Of a DNA stretch of 64,000 bases, positions 8,792 through 17,621 are shown in pieces. This stretch comes from Polynucleobacter sp. AP-Latsch-80-C2 (lineage in GTDB: Bacteria > Pseudomonadota > Gammaproteobacteria > Burkholderiales > Burkholderiaceae), in the NCBI RefSeq assembly GCF_018882185.1, contig NZ_JACVOY010000002.1, positions 248,001 through 312,000 of the forward strand, in the 5' to 3' direction. Positions within the stretch are counted from its first letter, which is position 1, and each line of letters starts with the position of its first letter. The notes under the pieces are model-generated. The model saw only the letters and a program-made list of their open reading frames with translations. It was not told the DNA's origin and did no database searches. Position numbers and translations under genes: made by a program.

Positions 8792-8831
8792 TCCATTCAC
8801 TAATACAGATAAAACGAAACCGGAGTAATCC

Positions 8832-10451
8832 ATGAGCACAGTCTCTACTACCCACGATCACGCACACGATCACGCACACGACGATCACACGCCACATGGT
8901 TGGCGCCGTTGGTTGTTCGCGACTAACCACAAAGACATCGGTACGATGTATTTGATCTTCTCGTTTATCAGCTTGCTAGCAGGCGGTACGATGGCCTTGG
9001 GAATTCGTTTGGAATTATTCCAACCAGGCTTGCAATTCTTCCGCCCTGAGTTTTTTAATCAACTTACTACCATGCATGGTTTAGTCATGGTGTTCGGTGC
9101 GATCATGCCGGCCTTTGTTGGTTTTGCAAACTGGATGGTGCCTTTGCAAATCGGCGCATCGGATATGGCGTTTGCTCGTATGAATAACTTCAGCTTCTGG
9201 ATTCTTCCAGTAGCTGCAACTTTATTGTTTAGCTCTTTCCTAGTTCCTGGAGGCGCTCCTGCAGGTGGTTGGACAATCTATGCTCCACTAACCTCTCAGA
9301 TGGGCCCTGGTATGGATATGGCAATTTTTGCCCTCCATTTATTGGGCGCTTCTTCCATCATGGGTTCGATCAACATCATCGTGACTATATTGAACATGCG
9401 CGCTCCTGGCATGACTTTGATGAAGATGCCAATGTTCTGCTGGACATGGTTGATTACTGCTTACTTATTGATTGCTGTAATGCCTGTATTGGCAGGCGCT
9501 ATCACTATGGTCCTCACTGACCGTCATTTTGGTACCTCATTCTTCTCCGCAGTTGGCGGTGGCGATCCAGTCATGTTCCAACATATTTTCTGGTTCTTTG
9601 GTCACCCAGAGGTTTACATCATGATTCTTCCTGCATTCGGAATCGTCAGTGAAATCGTTCCAGCATTCTCCAGAAAGACATTGTTTGGTTACAGCTCTAT
9701 GGTTTATGCAACCGCATCGATTGCGATCTTGTCATTCATCGTTTGGGCTCACCACATGTTTGCAACAGGTATGCCGGTAACTGGGCAACTGTTCTTCATG
9801 TACGCAACGATGTTGATTGCTGTGCCAACCGGCGTGAAAATTTTCAACTGGGTTGCAACCATGTGGAAAGGTTCAATGACCTTTGAAACTCCAATGTTGT
9901 GGGCAATTGGCTTTATCTTCGTATTTACGATGGGTGGCTTTACGGGTTTGATCTTGGCAATGGCCCCGATTGATATCGGTTTGCAAGATACTTACTATGT
10001 TGTAGCCCATTTCCACTATGTATTGGTAGCGGGCTCATTGTTTGCAATGTTTGCTGGCTTCTACTACTGGTGTCCTAAGTGGACTGGTTACATGGCCAAT
10101 GAAACCCGTGGCAAGATCCATTTCTGGACTTCCATGATTTTCTTCAACATCACTTTCTTCCCGATGCACTTCTTGGGTCTCGCTGGTATGCCACGTCGCT
10201 ATGCAGACTACCCAACACAATTTGCTGATTTCAATATGGTTGCTTCAATCGGCGCATTGGGTTTTGGTTTGTCACAAGTGTATTTCTTGTTCTTTGTAGT
10301 GTTGCCAGCGTACCGCGGTCAAGGCCAAAAGGCACCAATGAAACCATGGGATGGCGCAAAAGGTTTGGAGTGGACTATTCCTTCGCCTGCTCCACACCAT
10401 ACTTTTGAAACTCCGCCTAGTGCAGAGCAGATGCGTGAAGCAGGAATCTAA
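8832..10451 (+). CDS. ctaD: Cytochrome c oxidase subunit I
   Basis: A 539-residue, 12-helix haem-copper oxidase core that reduces oxygen and pumps protons. Haem and copper ligands are visible: H82 in TTMHG, H258 with the cross-linked Y262 in GHPEVY, H307-H308, and H393/H395 in VAHFHY. GGAG precedes the ATG. The N-terminus is unusual: eight histidines in the first 22 residues, encoded partly by a 12-bp tandem repeat. It follows coxB by 40 bp. Confidence 0.98.
   Translation: MSTVSTTHDHAHDHAHDDHTPHGWRRWLFATNHKDIGTMYLIFSFISLLAGGTMALGIRLELFQPGLQFFRPEFFNQLTTMHGLVMVFGAIMPAFVGFANWMVPLQIGASDMAFARMNNFSFWILPVAATLLFSSFLVPGGAPAGGWTIYAPLTSQMGPGMDMAIFALHLLGASSIMGSINIIVTILNMRAPGMTLMKMPMFCWTWLITAYLLIAVMPVLAGAITMVLTDRHFGTSFFSAVGGGDPVMFQHIFWFFGHPEVYIMILPAFGIVSEIVPAFSRKTLFGYSSMVYATASIAILSFIVWAHHMFATGMPVTGQLFFMYATMLIAVPTGVKIFNWVATMWKGSMTFETPMLWAIGFIFVFTMGGFTGLILAMAPIDIGLQDTYYVVAHFHYVLVAGSLFAMFAGFYYWCPKWTGYMANETRGKIHFWTSMIFFNITFFPMHFLGLAGMPRRYADYPTQFADFNMVASIGALGFGLSQVYFLFFVVLPAYRGQGQKAPMKPWDGAKGLEWTIPSPAPHHTFETPPSAEQMREAGI
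8856..8879 (+). repeat. Two exact 12-bp tandem units inside ctaD
   Basis: The unit GATCACGCACAC occurs twice in a row and encodes Asp-His-Ala-His. It lies at the variable, cytoplasmic N-terminus of subunit I, where slippage could change the number of histidines without frameshift. Confidence 0.85.
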
Positions 10452-10452
10452 T

Positions 10453-10566
10453 TTGTCTTCGAAACAAGTGCTGGCGGCGAATAATCGTCGCCTTGCCTTG
10501 ATTCTGCTGAGCATTGCGATCGTCTTTTTCATCGGTATTGTGATGAAATGGAGTGTTCTGGGATAA
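10453..10566 (+). CDS. Small cytochrome oxidase assembly protein (37 aa)
   Basis: Starts with TTG one base after the ctaD stop and encodes 37 residues: a basic start (SSKQVLAANNRR) then one membrane helix LALILLSIAIVFFIGIVMKW. It lies between ctaD and ctaG, where betaproteobacteria commonly carry a short single-span assembly protein; I recall it annotated as cytochrome oxidase small assembly protein. The reading frame also runs upstream inside ctaD, but that part looks like a shadow. The molecular role is unknown. Confidence 0.75.
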   Translation: MSSKQVLAANNRRLALILLSIAIVFFIGIVMKWSVLG

Positions 10567-10581
10567 GCCCAATCAAAGATA

Positions 10582-11166
10582 ATGGTTTCTACTCAATCAC
10601 TCAATCGTCAAATTTTATTAAAGCTCTTAATTGCAGCATTGATGATGTTTGGCTTTGGCTACGCATTAGTTCCTTTGTATAAGGCCTTATGTGAGGTCAC
10701 TGGCATTAATGTGGTCACCAATAAGAATGATTACGGTGTCAGAGCCTTTAGCCCGAATAAGGTTGGCAATACGCAGGTTAACTATGCTCGTACAGTGACC
10801 ATTGAATTTGACTCCAATAGTCGCGGGCCATTTACTTTTAAGCCGGTGAAGAACTTCTTAGAAGTGCATCCCGGTGAAATGACTGAGATTGTTTATGAGG
10901 TCACTAATAATCAGAGTCGCTCTGTAAGAGCACAGGCAATACCAAGTTATGCGCCTAAAAGCGCAACAGAGTTTTTTACGAAATTAGAATGTTTTTGTTT
11001 TCAGGAACAAACATTAGCGGCTAATGAAACGAAGAAGATGCCGGTGGTTTTTGTGATTGATGCAGGCTTGCCTGAGGATGTGAAAACAATTACTTTGTCA
11101 TACACCTTCTTTGAGTTGGGCTTAGGCGGCACACCCCCCGCTCCTAAATCAAAGGTGGTTTCATGA
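10582..11166 (+). CDS. ctaG: CtaG/Cox11 copper-delivery protein
   Basis: A 194-residue periplasmic protein anchored by one N-terminal helix (about residues 10-30). It inserts copper into the CuB site of subunit I. The copper-binding CFCF motif (ECFCFQEQTL) is present, as is the VVFVIDAGLPEDVKTITLSYTFF region (quoted in part). The length is normal. Its stop overlaps the next start by four bases (ATGA), so translation is probably coupled. Confidence 0.95.
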   Translation: MVSTQSLNRQILLKLLIAALMMFGFGYALVPLYKALCEVTGINVVTNKNDYGVRAFSPNKVGNTQVNYARTVTIEFDSNSRGPFTFKPVKNFLEVHPGEMTEIVYEVTNNQSRSVRAQAIPSYAPKSATEFFTKLECFCFQEQTLAANETKKMPVVFVIDAGLPEDVKTITLSYTFFELGLGGTPPAPKSKVVS

Positions 11167-11357
11167 AGAAGAAAAGTAGCTTTATGCAGTCTATGAAAGC
11201 CGTGATGTGGGGTTTTCTGGGAGTGCGTAAACAATCAGGTTTGCAGGAAGATGTAGCTTCACTAAGTTTTGTACACATTATCATTGCGGGTGTAATTGGG
11301 GCCTTGATTTTCATGGCCGTCCTGTTATTGATAGTAAAAGCAGTTGTTTCCCATTGA
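11163..11357 (+). CDS. DUF2970 family small membrane protein
   Basis: A 64-residue protein: a basic N-terminus, the motif MWGFLGVRKQSGLQED, and one membrane helix near the C-terminus. This matches DUF2970, found in betaproteobacterial oxidase clusters between ctaG and coxC. The function is unknown; an assembly or stability role is only inferred from position. It overlaps ctaG by four bases. Confidence 0.85.
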   Translation: MKKKSSFMQSMKAVMWGFLGVRKQSGLQEDVASLSFVHIIIAGVIGALIFMAVLLLIVKAVVSH

Positions 11358-11386
11358 TTATTTTTTGATTGAATAGAGAGAATAAG

Positions 11387-12241
11387 ATGTCATCCAATTC
11401 AACCCCATACTATTTCGTCCCTGGACTATCTAGACATCCTGCAATGGCCGCTATTGGCTTAATTGCCTTTGGTTTCGGTATGTCCGGCTGGGTTAATCAT
11501 GCCTCTTGGGGCGGCCCTCTGAGCTTGGTTGGTGTGGCCTGGATTCTATTTGTTCTCTATAACTGGTTTGGCGATACGATTGCTGAATCCAATTCTGGTC
11601 AGAATGGCGTCAACGTAGATATTTCTTATCGTTGGTCGATGGCATGGTTCATCTTCTCTGAGATCATGTTCTTCGGCGCTTTCTTTGCTGCCTTGTTCTA
11701 TGCGCGTAATATCGCGATGCCTTGGATGGGTGATGTTGAGAGCAAACTGATTTGGCCTAATTTCCAGGCTGTTTGGCCTAATGATGGCCCTGCTGGTTTG
11801 GTTGAGAAATTCACCACCATGGGTCCATGGCCAATCCCAACAATCAACACATTGCTATTGCTCAGTTCTGGTGTAACGATTACTTATGCTCACCATGCCT
11901 TGGTAGAGAACCATATGAAGAAAGCCATTATTGGCTTAGCTCTAACCGTAGGTTTAGGTTTCATCTTCTTGTGCTTCCAGGGTTACGAGTACTACCATGC
12001 TTACCATGAGCTCAATTTGAAATTGACTTCTGGTATCTATGGCTCAACCTTTTTCATGTTGACCGGTTTTCATGGTTTCCACGTGTTCTTGGGTGGCACG
12101 ATGTTGGCAATTGTTTTGCGCCGTATGATTCGTGGCGACTTTACCTCTAAGCACCATTTTGCTTTTGAGGGCGCTGCTTGGTACTGGCACTTTGTCGACG
12201 TTGTCTGGCTTGGCCTCTACATCGCTGTTTACTGGATGTAA
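11387..12241 (+). CDS. coxC: Cytochrome c oxidase subunit III
   Basis: A 284-residue, seven-helix subunit. MSSNSTPYYFVPGLSRHP is the expected start; an upstream in-frame TTG at 11369 is less likely because GAGAG lies just before the ATG at 11387. The FSEIMFFGAFFAALFYAR and FHGFHVFLG segments and the terminal HFVDVVWLGLYIAVYW (Glu/His-rich helices) are characteristic. It is the last structural gene of the operon and is followed by a hairpin terminator. Confidence 0.96.
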   Translation: MSSNSTPYYFVPGLSRHPAMAAIGLIAFGFGMSGWVNHASWGGPLSLVGVAWILFVLYNWFGDTIAESNSGQNGVNVDISYRWSMAWFIFSEIMFFGAFFAALFYARNIAMPWMGDVESKLIWPNFQAVWPNDGPAGLVEKFTTMGPWPIPTINTLLLLSSGVTITYAHHALVENHMKKAIIGLALTVGLGFIFLCFQGYEYYHAYHELNLKLTSGIYGSTFFMLTGFHGFHVFLGGTMLAIVLRRMIRGDFTSKHHFAFEGAAWYWHFVDVVWLGLYIAVYWM

Positions 12242-12251
12242 ATGGCATACA

Positions 12252-12280
12252 AAATCGGGGCGTAAGCCCCGATTTATTTT
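12252..12280 (+). terminator. Rho-independent terminator after coxC
   Basis: A perfect 10-bp stem AAATCGGGGC / GCCCCGATTT with a GTAA loop, followed by an A/T-rich ATTTT tail. It closes the coxB-coxC operon and may also serve the convergent DUF2909 gene. Confidence 0.85.
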
Positions 12281-12305
12281 TCAGCCCCAATGATTTGGCA
12301 GCTTT

Positions 12306-12518
12306 TTAATTAGTGCCTACTTTAATGCCAGTGGCTTCAATCAGGTCAAAGTAGTGGGCCAAAAGAATCCCCAGAAACAGGGCAATAGATAGTCCGATAC
12401 GCAGCATGAGTGAGTGAACCATTCGGGAGCTATTGCCCTTATCTTTCATCATGTAATACAAGGCTGATCCTAAGCTAAAAACAATCATTAGTAGGACAAT
12501 CGGAATAAGCCACTTCAT
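12306..12518 (-). CDS. DUF2909 family twin-transmembrane protein
   Basis: A 70-residue protein of two membrane helices (about residues 3-22 and 38-58) joined by a basic KDKGNSSR loop. It matches DUF2909, typical beside coxC and surf1 in betaproteobacteria. AAGGA lies 7 bp before the ATG. The function is unknown. It is divergent from surf1; the two starts are 24 bp apart, and a TTTATAAA palindrome at 12531-12538 could give both a -10. Confidence 0.85.
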   Translation of the reverse strand: MKWLIPIVLLMIVFSLGSALYYMMKDKGNSSRMVHSLMLRIGLSIALFLGILLAHYFDLIEATGIKVGTN

Positions 12519-12542
12519 CTCAAATCCTTATTTATAAATCTC

Positions 12543-13334
12543 TTGAATAGTCTTTTTACTGCCCTCATTACTAAGCGCATAGTTGCTACTGTATCAGCCT
12601 TGCTGATCATCGTGATTGGCTGTGCTGCCGGTATTTGGCAGTTGGGGAGGGCTGAGAGCAAAATTGCTTTAGCCGCCAATTTGCTGGCTCGCCAGCAAAT
12701 GCCAATTCTGAGTGCGAATGACCGCGCATGGACTTTGACGGAGGCTAGTGAGCGTCGTATGACTGCTCGAGGGCGTTATCTCCCTGAGGCTGCGATTTGG
12801 TTAGATAACCGACCCAGGCCTTTACCAGAAGGCGGCTCTGGAAATGCTGCTCAGGCTGGCTTTTATCTGCTGATGCCTTTGAGATTAGAGGGCGGTGATG
12901 AGATCCTATGGGTAAACCGAGGTTGGGCACCACGTAATCAAGAGAATCGCGAAACCTTGCCGCCTATACAAACTCCCGTAGGGCCTGTGAATGTTGAGGG
13001 AATCGTTTTTGCTCACCCTGGCAAGGTCTATGAGCTAGGGTCTAGCAAATCTGCGCCGCCACTCAATGGACCGCGTATAGAGCAAAACCTAGACTTAGAG
13101 AGTGAAGCAAAGTTGCGCGGCTGGGCGCAAAGTCCTTTTATCTTGCGTCTCGAAGAATCTGGAATTCCAGATGGCCTACTGCGAGAGTGGGCGCCTCTGA
13201 CAACTGGAGTCGATCGCCATTATGCTTATGCATTCCAGTGGTTTGCTTTGGCTTTTGCTGGATTTGTATTTTGGTTGGCGAGTGGACTGCGGCAATATAA
13301 ACGTCCGGACTTAAAAAGTGGGGATCAAGGGTGA
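12543..13334 (+). CDS. SURF1 family cytochrome oxidase assembly protein
   Basis: A 263-residue protein with membrane helices near both ends (about residues 12-32 and 230-248) and a periplasmic domain. SURF1-type motifs are GIWQLGRAESK, LDNRP and VNRGWAPR. The family helps insert haem A into subunit I. The start is TTG at 12543, the only early start in frame. It overlaps the next gene by four bases and heads the surf1-ctaA-ctaB-sco run. Confidence 0.9.
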   Translation: MNSLFTALITKRIVATVSALLIIVIGCAAGIWQLGRAESKIALAANLLARQQMPILSANDRAWTLTEASERRMTARGRYLPEAAIWLDNRPRPLPEGGSGNAAQAGFYLLMPLRLEGGDEILWVNRGWAPRNQENRETLPPIQTPVGPVNVEGIVFAHPGKVYELGSSKSAPPLNGPRIEQNLDLESEAKLRGWAQSPFILRLEESGIPDGLLREWAPLTTGVDRHYAYAFQWFALAFAGFVFWLASGLRQYKRPDLKSGDQG

Positions 13335-13984
13335 GTGATAAAGATTTATTAATTCCAGCATCGCAGACGGATTCTGCAATTAATGCGCGTACTCGTCGTG
13401 GCCGCATACAGATGCTGTTATTGCTCTTAGCTTGTGCTTCGCCAGTGATTGCATCTTATTTGGCTTACTACGTATTTAAGCTCGAAGGCGGCAAAACAAA
13501 CTTCGGCACCTTGGTCTATCCAGCGCAAGAATTTAATCCTGCATGGATTACAACCCCTGTACAGGGTAAGTGGACTTTATTGATTGCCCGTCCTGCGGGC
13601 GAATGTCAGATCAAAGATGAAAAGTGTATTGAAGCGCTATTTTTAATGCGCCAGACCCGTGTTGCTATGGGCAGAGAGAGTAAGCGCGTTCAACTACTCT
13701 GGGTTAACACCGACGGCAAGCCAGTAGATCCAGAGGTGGTAAAGATTTACGATGAGAAAAATGCAGGCTTACAAGTCGTAGCTATGCCTGCGGATCCTAA
13801 GAGCCGAGCTGACTTTGAGGGATGGCTAAATAAAGAGGGTGCTGGTCAGCAGATTCAGTTAATTGATCCAAGTCCAGCCAAGATGATGTATTTCCCAATC
13901 ACAAATTCTCCTAAAGAATTTTCTGCGATGAAAAAAGATTTAGAAAAACTCCTGAAACTCAATCACAAGGGCGAAAGTTTGTAA
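13331..13984 (+). CDS. Membrane-anchored SCO/thioredoxin-like protein of the oxidase cluster
   Basis: A 217-residue protein starting with GTG inside the surf1 stop (GTGA). It has one membrane helix at about residues 27-48, then a periplasmic domain. WTLLIARPAGEC and the RQTRVAMGRESKRVQLLWV stretch look like a degenerate SCO/thioredoxin fold. The two cysteines are six residues apart (CQIKDEKC) instead of the SCO CxxxC. I do not know a name; position suggests oxidase maturation. The stop overlaps ctaA by one base. Confidence 0.7.
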   Translation: MSDKDLLIPASQTDSAINARTRRGRIQMLLLLLACASPVIASYLAYYVFKLEGGKTNFGTLVYPAQEFNPAWITTPVQGKWTLLIARPAGECQIKDEKCIEALFLMRQTRVAMGRESKRVQLLWVNTDGKPVDPEVVKIYDEKNAGLQVVAMPADPKSRADFEGWLNKEGAGQQIQLIDPSPAKMMYFPITNSPKEFSAMKKDLEKLLKLNHKGESL

Positions 13985-15114
13985 TGTCGAGTTTGATTGT
14001 GTACCTAGAGTTGGCAGCCATCGCAATGATTTTTGCAGGCTTACCATTGGCCTATCTTTGGACTAGGCCAGGGTATAGCTTTCTCCAAAAGCTCAATTGG
14101 GTTTTGGTCTTCATGACCTTTGATTTAATTGTTTTTGGCGCGTTTACACGTCTGACAGATTCTGGCTTGGGCTGTCCTGATTGGCCTGGATGCTATGGCA
14201 CCTCAAACCCCATTCATGCTCTTGGCGATATTCAATTGGCTGAGAATGCTATGCCCACTGGGCCTGTGACGGTGATGAAGGCATGGATAGAAATGATCCA
14301 TCGTTATTTGGCCATGACTGTGGGCGCGTTAATTTTGGTGCAAGTTTCCTTAGCGTTTAGCAAAGTGAAGTCTTTAGGAAAAGCCCCATTCATTGCTAGC
14401 TTGGGATTACTTTTCTTGGTTTGCTTGCAAGGTGCATTTGGTGCATGGACTGTCACCCTGAAATTGCAGCCCATCATTGTGAGCTTGCATTTAATTTTGG
14501 CTTTAATTCTTTTAGCTTGCTTGACTGCTTATGCTCAGCAAACTTGGGAAGTGAGTTCTTCTGTTGTGCGGACTTTGCGTGTTCAACCCGTGCCTGCAGC
14601 CCTAGTTGCCATTGCCCTGGCAGTCTTATTCATGCAAGTCTTTTTAGGTGCCTGGGTGAGTACAAATTATGCGGTGTTAGCCTGCCCTGATTTTCCGACC
14701 TGCCTAGGCTCTGCTTGGCCTGAGACAAATTGGGCTGAAGGATTTACCTTATGGCGTCAATTGGGCTTAAATGCGCAAGGTGAATTTATCTCGCCGGTGG
14801 CATTGCAAACGATTCATTGGGCGCATCGTGTCTTTGCGATTCTGGTTTTGCTTTGTCTGGGTTTCTTAGGGCTCACAGCATACCGTCTTGCAACTCCAGC
14901 AACCCCAACGCTCAAGCGTTTTGCAAGATTGCTTTTTACGCTTTTGCTATTACAAGTCATTACCGGAATTTCTAATGTGGTATTCCAGTGGCCTTTGATT
15001 GCTGCCTTAATGCACACCGCAGGTTCTGCTGCTTTAGTATTCTGTTTAGTCAGAATGGCTTATTGGGCTTCATGGAAGTCACCCATTCAACTAAAGATTG
15101 CAAAGTCATTATGA
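13984..15114 (+). CDS. ctaA: Haem A synthase (CtaA/COX15)
   Basis: A 376-residue, eight-helix inner-membrane enzyme that oxidises the C8 methyl of haem O to give haem A. The cysteine pairs [12 protein letters not shown] and [11 protein letters not shown], and haem-ligand histidines in [24 protein letters not shown] and LMHTAGS are visible. The ATG overlaps the preceding stop (TAATG), and the end overlaps ctaB (ATGA), so the run is translationally coupled. Confidence 0.95.
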   Translation: MSSLIVYLELAAIAMIFAGLPLAYLWTRPGYSFLQKLNWVLVFMTFDLIVFGAFTRLTDSGLGCPDWPGCYGTSNPIHALGDIQLAENAMPTGPVTVMKAWIEMIHRYLAMTVGALILVQVSLAFSKVKSLGKAPFIASLGLLFLVCLQGAFGAWTVTLKLQPIIVSLHLILALILLACLTAYAQQTWEVSSSVVRTLRVQPVPAALVAIALAVLFMQVFLGAWVSTNYAVLACPDFPTCLGSAWPETNWAEGFTLWRQLGLNAQGEFISPVALQTIHWAHRVFAILVLLCLGFLGLTAYRLATPATPTLKRFARLLFTLLLLQVITGISNVVFQWPLIAALMHTAGSAALVFCLVRMAYWASWKSPIQLKIAKSL

Positions 15115-16004
15115 GTACTCCTAAAACCTCTGCTCCAGAAGCGATGCCGCGCTGGCGCCAGTACTGGGTTCTCACTAAGCCTAGGGTTACTCAGCTTGCT
15201 GTATTTTGTGCGGTGATTGGGATGTTCTTGGCCACGCCAGGTATGGTGCCTTACCCCGTTCTTTTTGGTGGAATTGTGGGGATTTGGTTATTGGCTGGTG
15301 CTGCCTTTGCAGTGAACTGTCTCATTGAGCAAGCGGTAGATGCCAAGATGAAACGCACAGCATGGCGTCCCTCGGCGACTGGCGAAGTAACGCCTTTCCA
15401 CATCATTATTTTTTCAATCATTCTGGGCTCGCTTGGGATGATCATTTTGTGGAACTTTTGCAACCCCTTAACCATGTGGTTAACGCTCGCTACTTTTGTG
15501 GGTTATGCAGTGATCTACACATGGTTATTAAAGCCTGCAACGCCACAAAATATCGTGATTGGTGGTCTTTCTGGCGCAATGCCCCCTGCGTTAGGCTGGG
15601 CTGCAGTGACGAATACCCTCTCCGCCGAAGCTTGGCTTTTAGTCTTAATTATTTTCGTTTGGACGCCCCCACATTTTTGGGCTTTAGCGTTGTATCGTCG
15701 CGATGACTATGTGCAGTCAGGCTTACCAATGTTGCCAGTAACTCATGGTGAACGGTTTACCCTTCTAAATATTTTGCTTTACACCCTCATCTTGATTGCT
15801 GCAACTCTCTTGCCTTATATCTATGGCATGAGTGGCATGGTGTATTTGACCTCTGCCATTGTTCTGGGTCTGATGTTCTTGGCTTACGTGATTGCCTTGT
15901 TTGTTTCTTATAGTGATGCACTGGCGAAGAAGACCTTTCGCTTCTCTATTACGTATTTATCCCTGCTCTTTGCAGCATTACTGATCGATCATTATTTTCT
16001 CTAA
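15111..16004 (+). CDS. ctaB: Protoheme IX farnesyltransferase (haem O synthase)
   Basis: A 297-residue UbiA-type membrane prenyltransferase that adds farnesyl to haem B. The aspartate-rich motif is [15 protein letters not shown], and the second loop is [16 protein letters not shown]. The start at [15 protein letters not shown] overlaps the ctaA stop by four bases; the frame extends upstream but that part is a ctaA shadow. The nine or so helices are as expected. Confidence 0.95.
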   Translation: MSTPKTSAPEAMPRWRQYWVLTKPRVTQLAVFCAVIGMFLATPGMVPYPVLFGGIVGIWLLAGAAFAVNCLIEQAVDAKMKRTAWRPSATGEVTPFHIIIFSIILGSLGMIILWNFCNPLTMWLTLATFVGYAVIYTWLLKPATPQNIVIGGLSGAMPPALGWAAVTNTLSAEAWLLVLIIFVWTPPHFWALALYRRDDYVQSGLPMLPVTHGERFTLLNILLYTLILIAATLLPYIYGMSGMVYLTSAIVLGLMFLAYVIALFVSYSDALAKKTFRFSITYLSLLFAALLIDHYFL

Positions 16005-16005
16005 G

Positions 16006-16596
16006 ATGAAATTCACCACCTTACGTTCTTGCTTCATTGCAATTTTATTTTTAGCCTTAGCTGCTTGCAGCCCTAAGCCAGAATTTAAGAATATCGATAT
16101 CACTGGTAGCACTGCTTTTGGAAAAGACTTTAGCTTGCTCGATCCAGATGGAAAAGTCAGAACGCTTGCTGACTTTAAGGGCAAGGTCGTAGTGATGTTC
16201 TTTGGTTACACCCAATGTCCTGATATTTGCCCAACGACCTTAACCGAGATGCAGCAAGTAATGACCTTGCTAGGCCCTCAGGCCGATAAGGTGCAAGTAC
16301 TTTTTGTGACGGTGGATCCGGCTCGCGATACGGCTGCTATTTTGAAGCAGTATGTTCCTGCCTTTGATTCACGCTTTTTAGGCTTAAGACCAGCAGATGA
16401 CGCCGCTCTAGAGAAAGTTACCAAAGACTTTAAGATCTATTACAAAAAAGTACCCGGCAGCAGCCCTGGCTCTTACACCTTGGATCATACAGCGGGAAGT
16501 TATGCATTTGATCCGGAAGGACATTTGCGTCTATACATCAAGCATGCGCAAGGTCCAGAGACCTTGGCGCACGATTTGAAGGAGTTGTTGAAGTAG
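16006..16596 (+). CDS. SCO1/SenC copper chaperone, lipoprotein
   Basis: A 196-residue thioredoxin-fold protein that helps form the CuA centre of subunit II. The lipobox LAAC puts a lipidated cysteine at residue 21. Copper ligands C71 and C75 (CPDIC) and H161 (LDHTAGS) are all present, so it should be functional. It starts one base after ctaB ends. The stop is 9 bp from convergent rpoH. Confidence 0.94.
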   Translation: MKFTTLRSCFIAILFLALAACSPKPEFKNIDITGSTAFGKDFSLLDPDGKVRTLADFKGKVVVMFFGYTQCPDICPTTLTEMQQVMTLLGPQADKVQVLFVTVDPARDTAAILKQYVPAFDSRFLGLRPADDAALEKVTKDFKIYYKKVPGSSPGSYTLDHTAGSYAFDPEGHLRLYIKHAQGPETLAHDLKELLK

Positions 16597-16605
16597 TTTG
16601 CTAAC

Positions 16606-17529
16606 TTAAGCGGCTTGCAACATGCCGCGCATCTTCTTCAGCGCAGCCATTTCAATTTGACGAACGCGCTCTGCAGAAATGCCGTATTCACTGGCAAGAT
16701 CATGCAAGGTTTTTGTGCCATTGCCATCAGCATCCATGGCTAGCCAACGAGACTGCACAATATTTCGACTGCGCTCATCTAAAGCCATCAATGCTTGATC
16801 CAGTTTAGGACCTTGCAGTGCATCGGTTTCAGCGCTGGCGATCATTTCTGTTGGCTCTTGGCTATTGTCAGCAAGCCAAGCAATTGGGGCGTAAGCAGAT
16901 TCATCATCACTGTCATCGCCCTCAAGCGCAACATCACCACCCGCAAGGCGCATTTCCATTTCTTTAACGTCTGAACCCTTGACATCTAGGGCTTTGGCCA
17001 AAGCTTCTACTTCGCCTGGAGTGAGTGCGCTCAAGGTAGGTTTGTTGCTTCGCAAGTTAAAAAATAATTTACGCTGTGCTTTGGTCGTTGCTACTTTGAC
17101 TAAGCGCCAGTTTTTGAGAATGTATTCGTGTATCTCTGCTTTGATCCAATGAATCGCATATGACACTAAACGAGCCCCATTATTTGGGTCGTAGCGTTTT
17201 ACTGCTTTCATTAAACCAATATTGCCTTCCTGAATCAGGTCTGCGTGCGGAATGCCATATCCGAGATATTGACGTGCAACCGAAACAACTAGACGCAAAT
17301 GCGAGAGCACTAAAGTTTTAGCGGCGTCGACATTTTCAGTACGACGAAATTCTTGCGCAAGATGTAATTCTTCCGCAGCGCTCAGCATGGGTACGCGATT
17401 CACGTACGCAATATAGGAATCGAGTGTGCCAACCCCAAGGGATGGCAACATTGGAAATGCAGAGGCCGCCGCAGTCTGCGCGACGGGCAGCGTTTGCAAG
17501 TTCGGTTGATCAGCTTTCTTTTGAACCAT
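16606..17529 (-). CDS. rpoH: Heat-shock sigma factor RpoH (sigma-32)
   Basis: A 307-residue alternative sigma factor for heat-shock promoters. Region 2 has YLGYGIPHADLIQEGNIGLMKA and the RpoH box lies around QRKLFFNLR; region 4 ends in ERVRQIEMAALKKMR (each quoted in part). Upstream is a perfect CIRCE operator over the putative promoter, so HrcA probably represses it. It follows ftsY on the same strand 92 bp away, with no ftsE or ftsX between. Confidence 0.96.
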   Translation of the reverse strand: MVQKKADQPNLQTLPVAQTAAASAFPMLPSLGVGTLDSYIAYVNRVPMLSAAEELHLAQEFRRTENVDAAKTLVLSHLRLVVSVARQYLGYGIPHADLIQEGNIGLMKAVKRYDPNNGARLVSYAIHWIKAEIHEYILKNWRLVKVATTKAQRKLFFNLRSNKPTLSALTPGEVEALAKALDVKGSDVKEMEMRLAGGDVALEGDDSDDESAYAPIAWLADNSQEPTEMIASAETDALQGPKLDQALMALDERSRNIVQSRWLAMDADGNGTKTLHDLASEYGISAERVRQIEMAALKKMRGMLQAA

Positions 17530-17552
17530 TTTTTTTATAAATATGAGGTGTT

Positions 17553-17582
17553 AATAGAGGACTATTTTAGCACTCTTGTCAA
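17553..17582 (-). promoter_or_regulatory. rpoH: Candidate rpoH promoter
   Basis: On the minus strand a perfect TTGACA (17577-17582) is followed by an 18-base spacer and TCTATT (17553-17558), a 4/6 match to the -10. The -35 hexamer lies in the spacer of the CIRCE repeat, so HrcA bound there would block polymerase. Confidence 0.55.
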
Positions 17583-17593
17583 TAGAGTGCTAA
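17567..17593. promoter_or_regulatory. CIRCE operator (HrcA binding site)
   Basis: TTAGCACTC, nine bases, GAGTGCTAA: an exact match to the CIRCE consensus inverted repeat. It lies 38-64 bp before the rpoH start codon and nowhere near a groE or dnaK gene. Confidence 0.9.
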
Positions 17594-17621
17594 TCCTTAT
17601 AAATATCTGTAAGTCTATGAT

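Noticed and set aside
8856..8879. Tandem repeat considered as the start of a CRISPR-like array
   Set aside because: Only two 12-bp units without spacers, in frame in ctaD.
11369..11386. TTG at 11369 as start of coxC
   Set aside because: The ATG at 11387 has a GAGAG Shine-Dalgarno and begins the conserved N-terminus.
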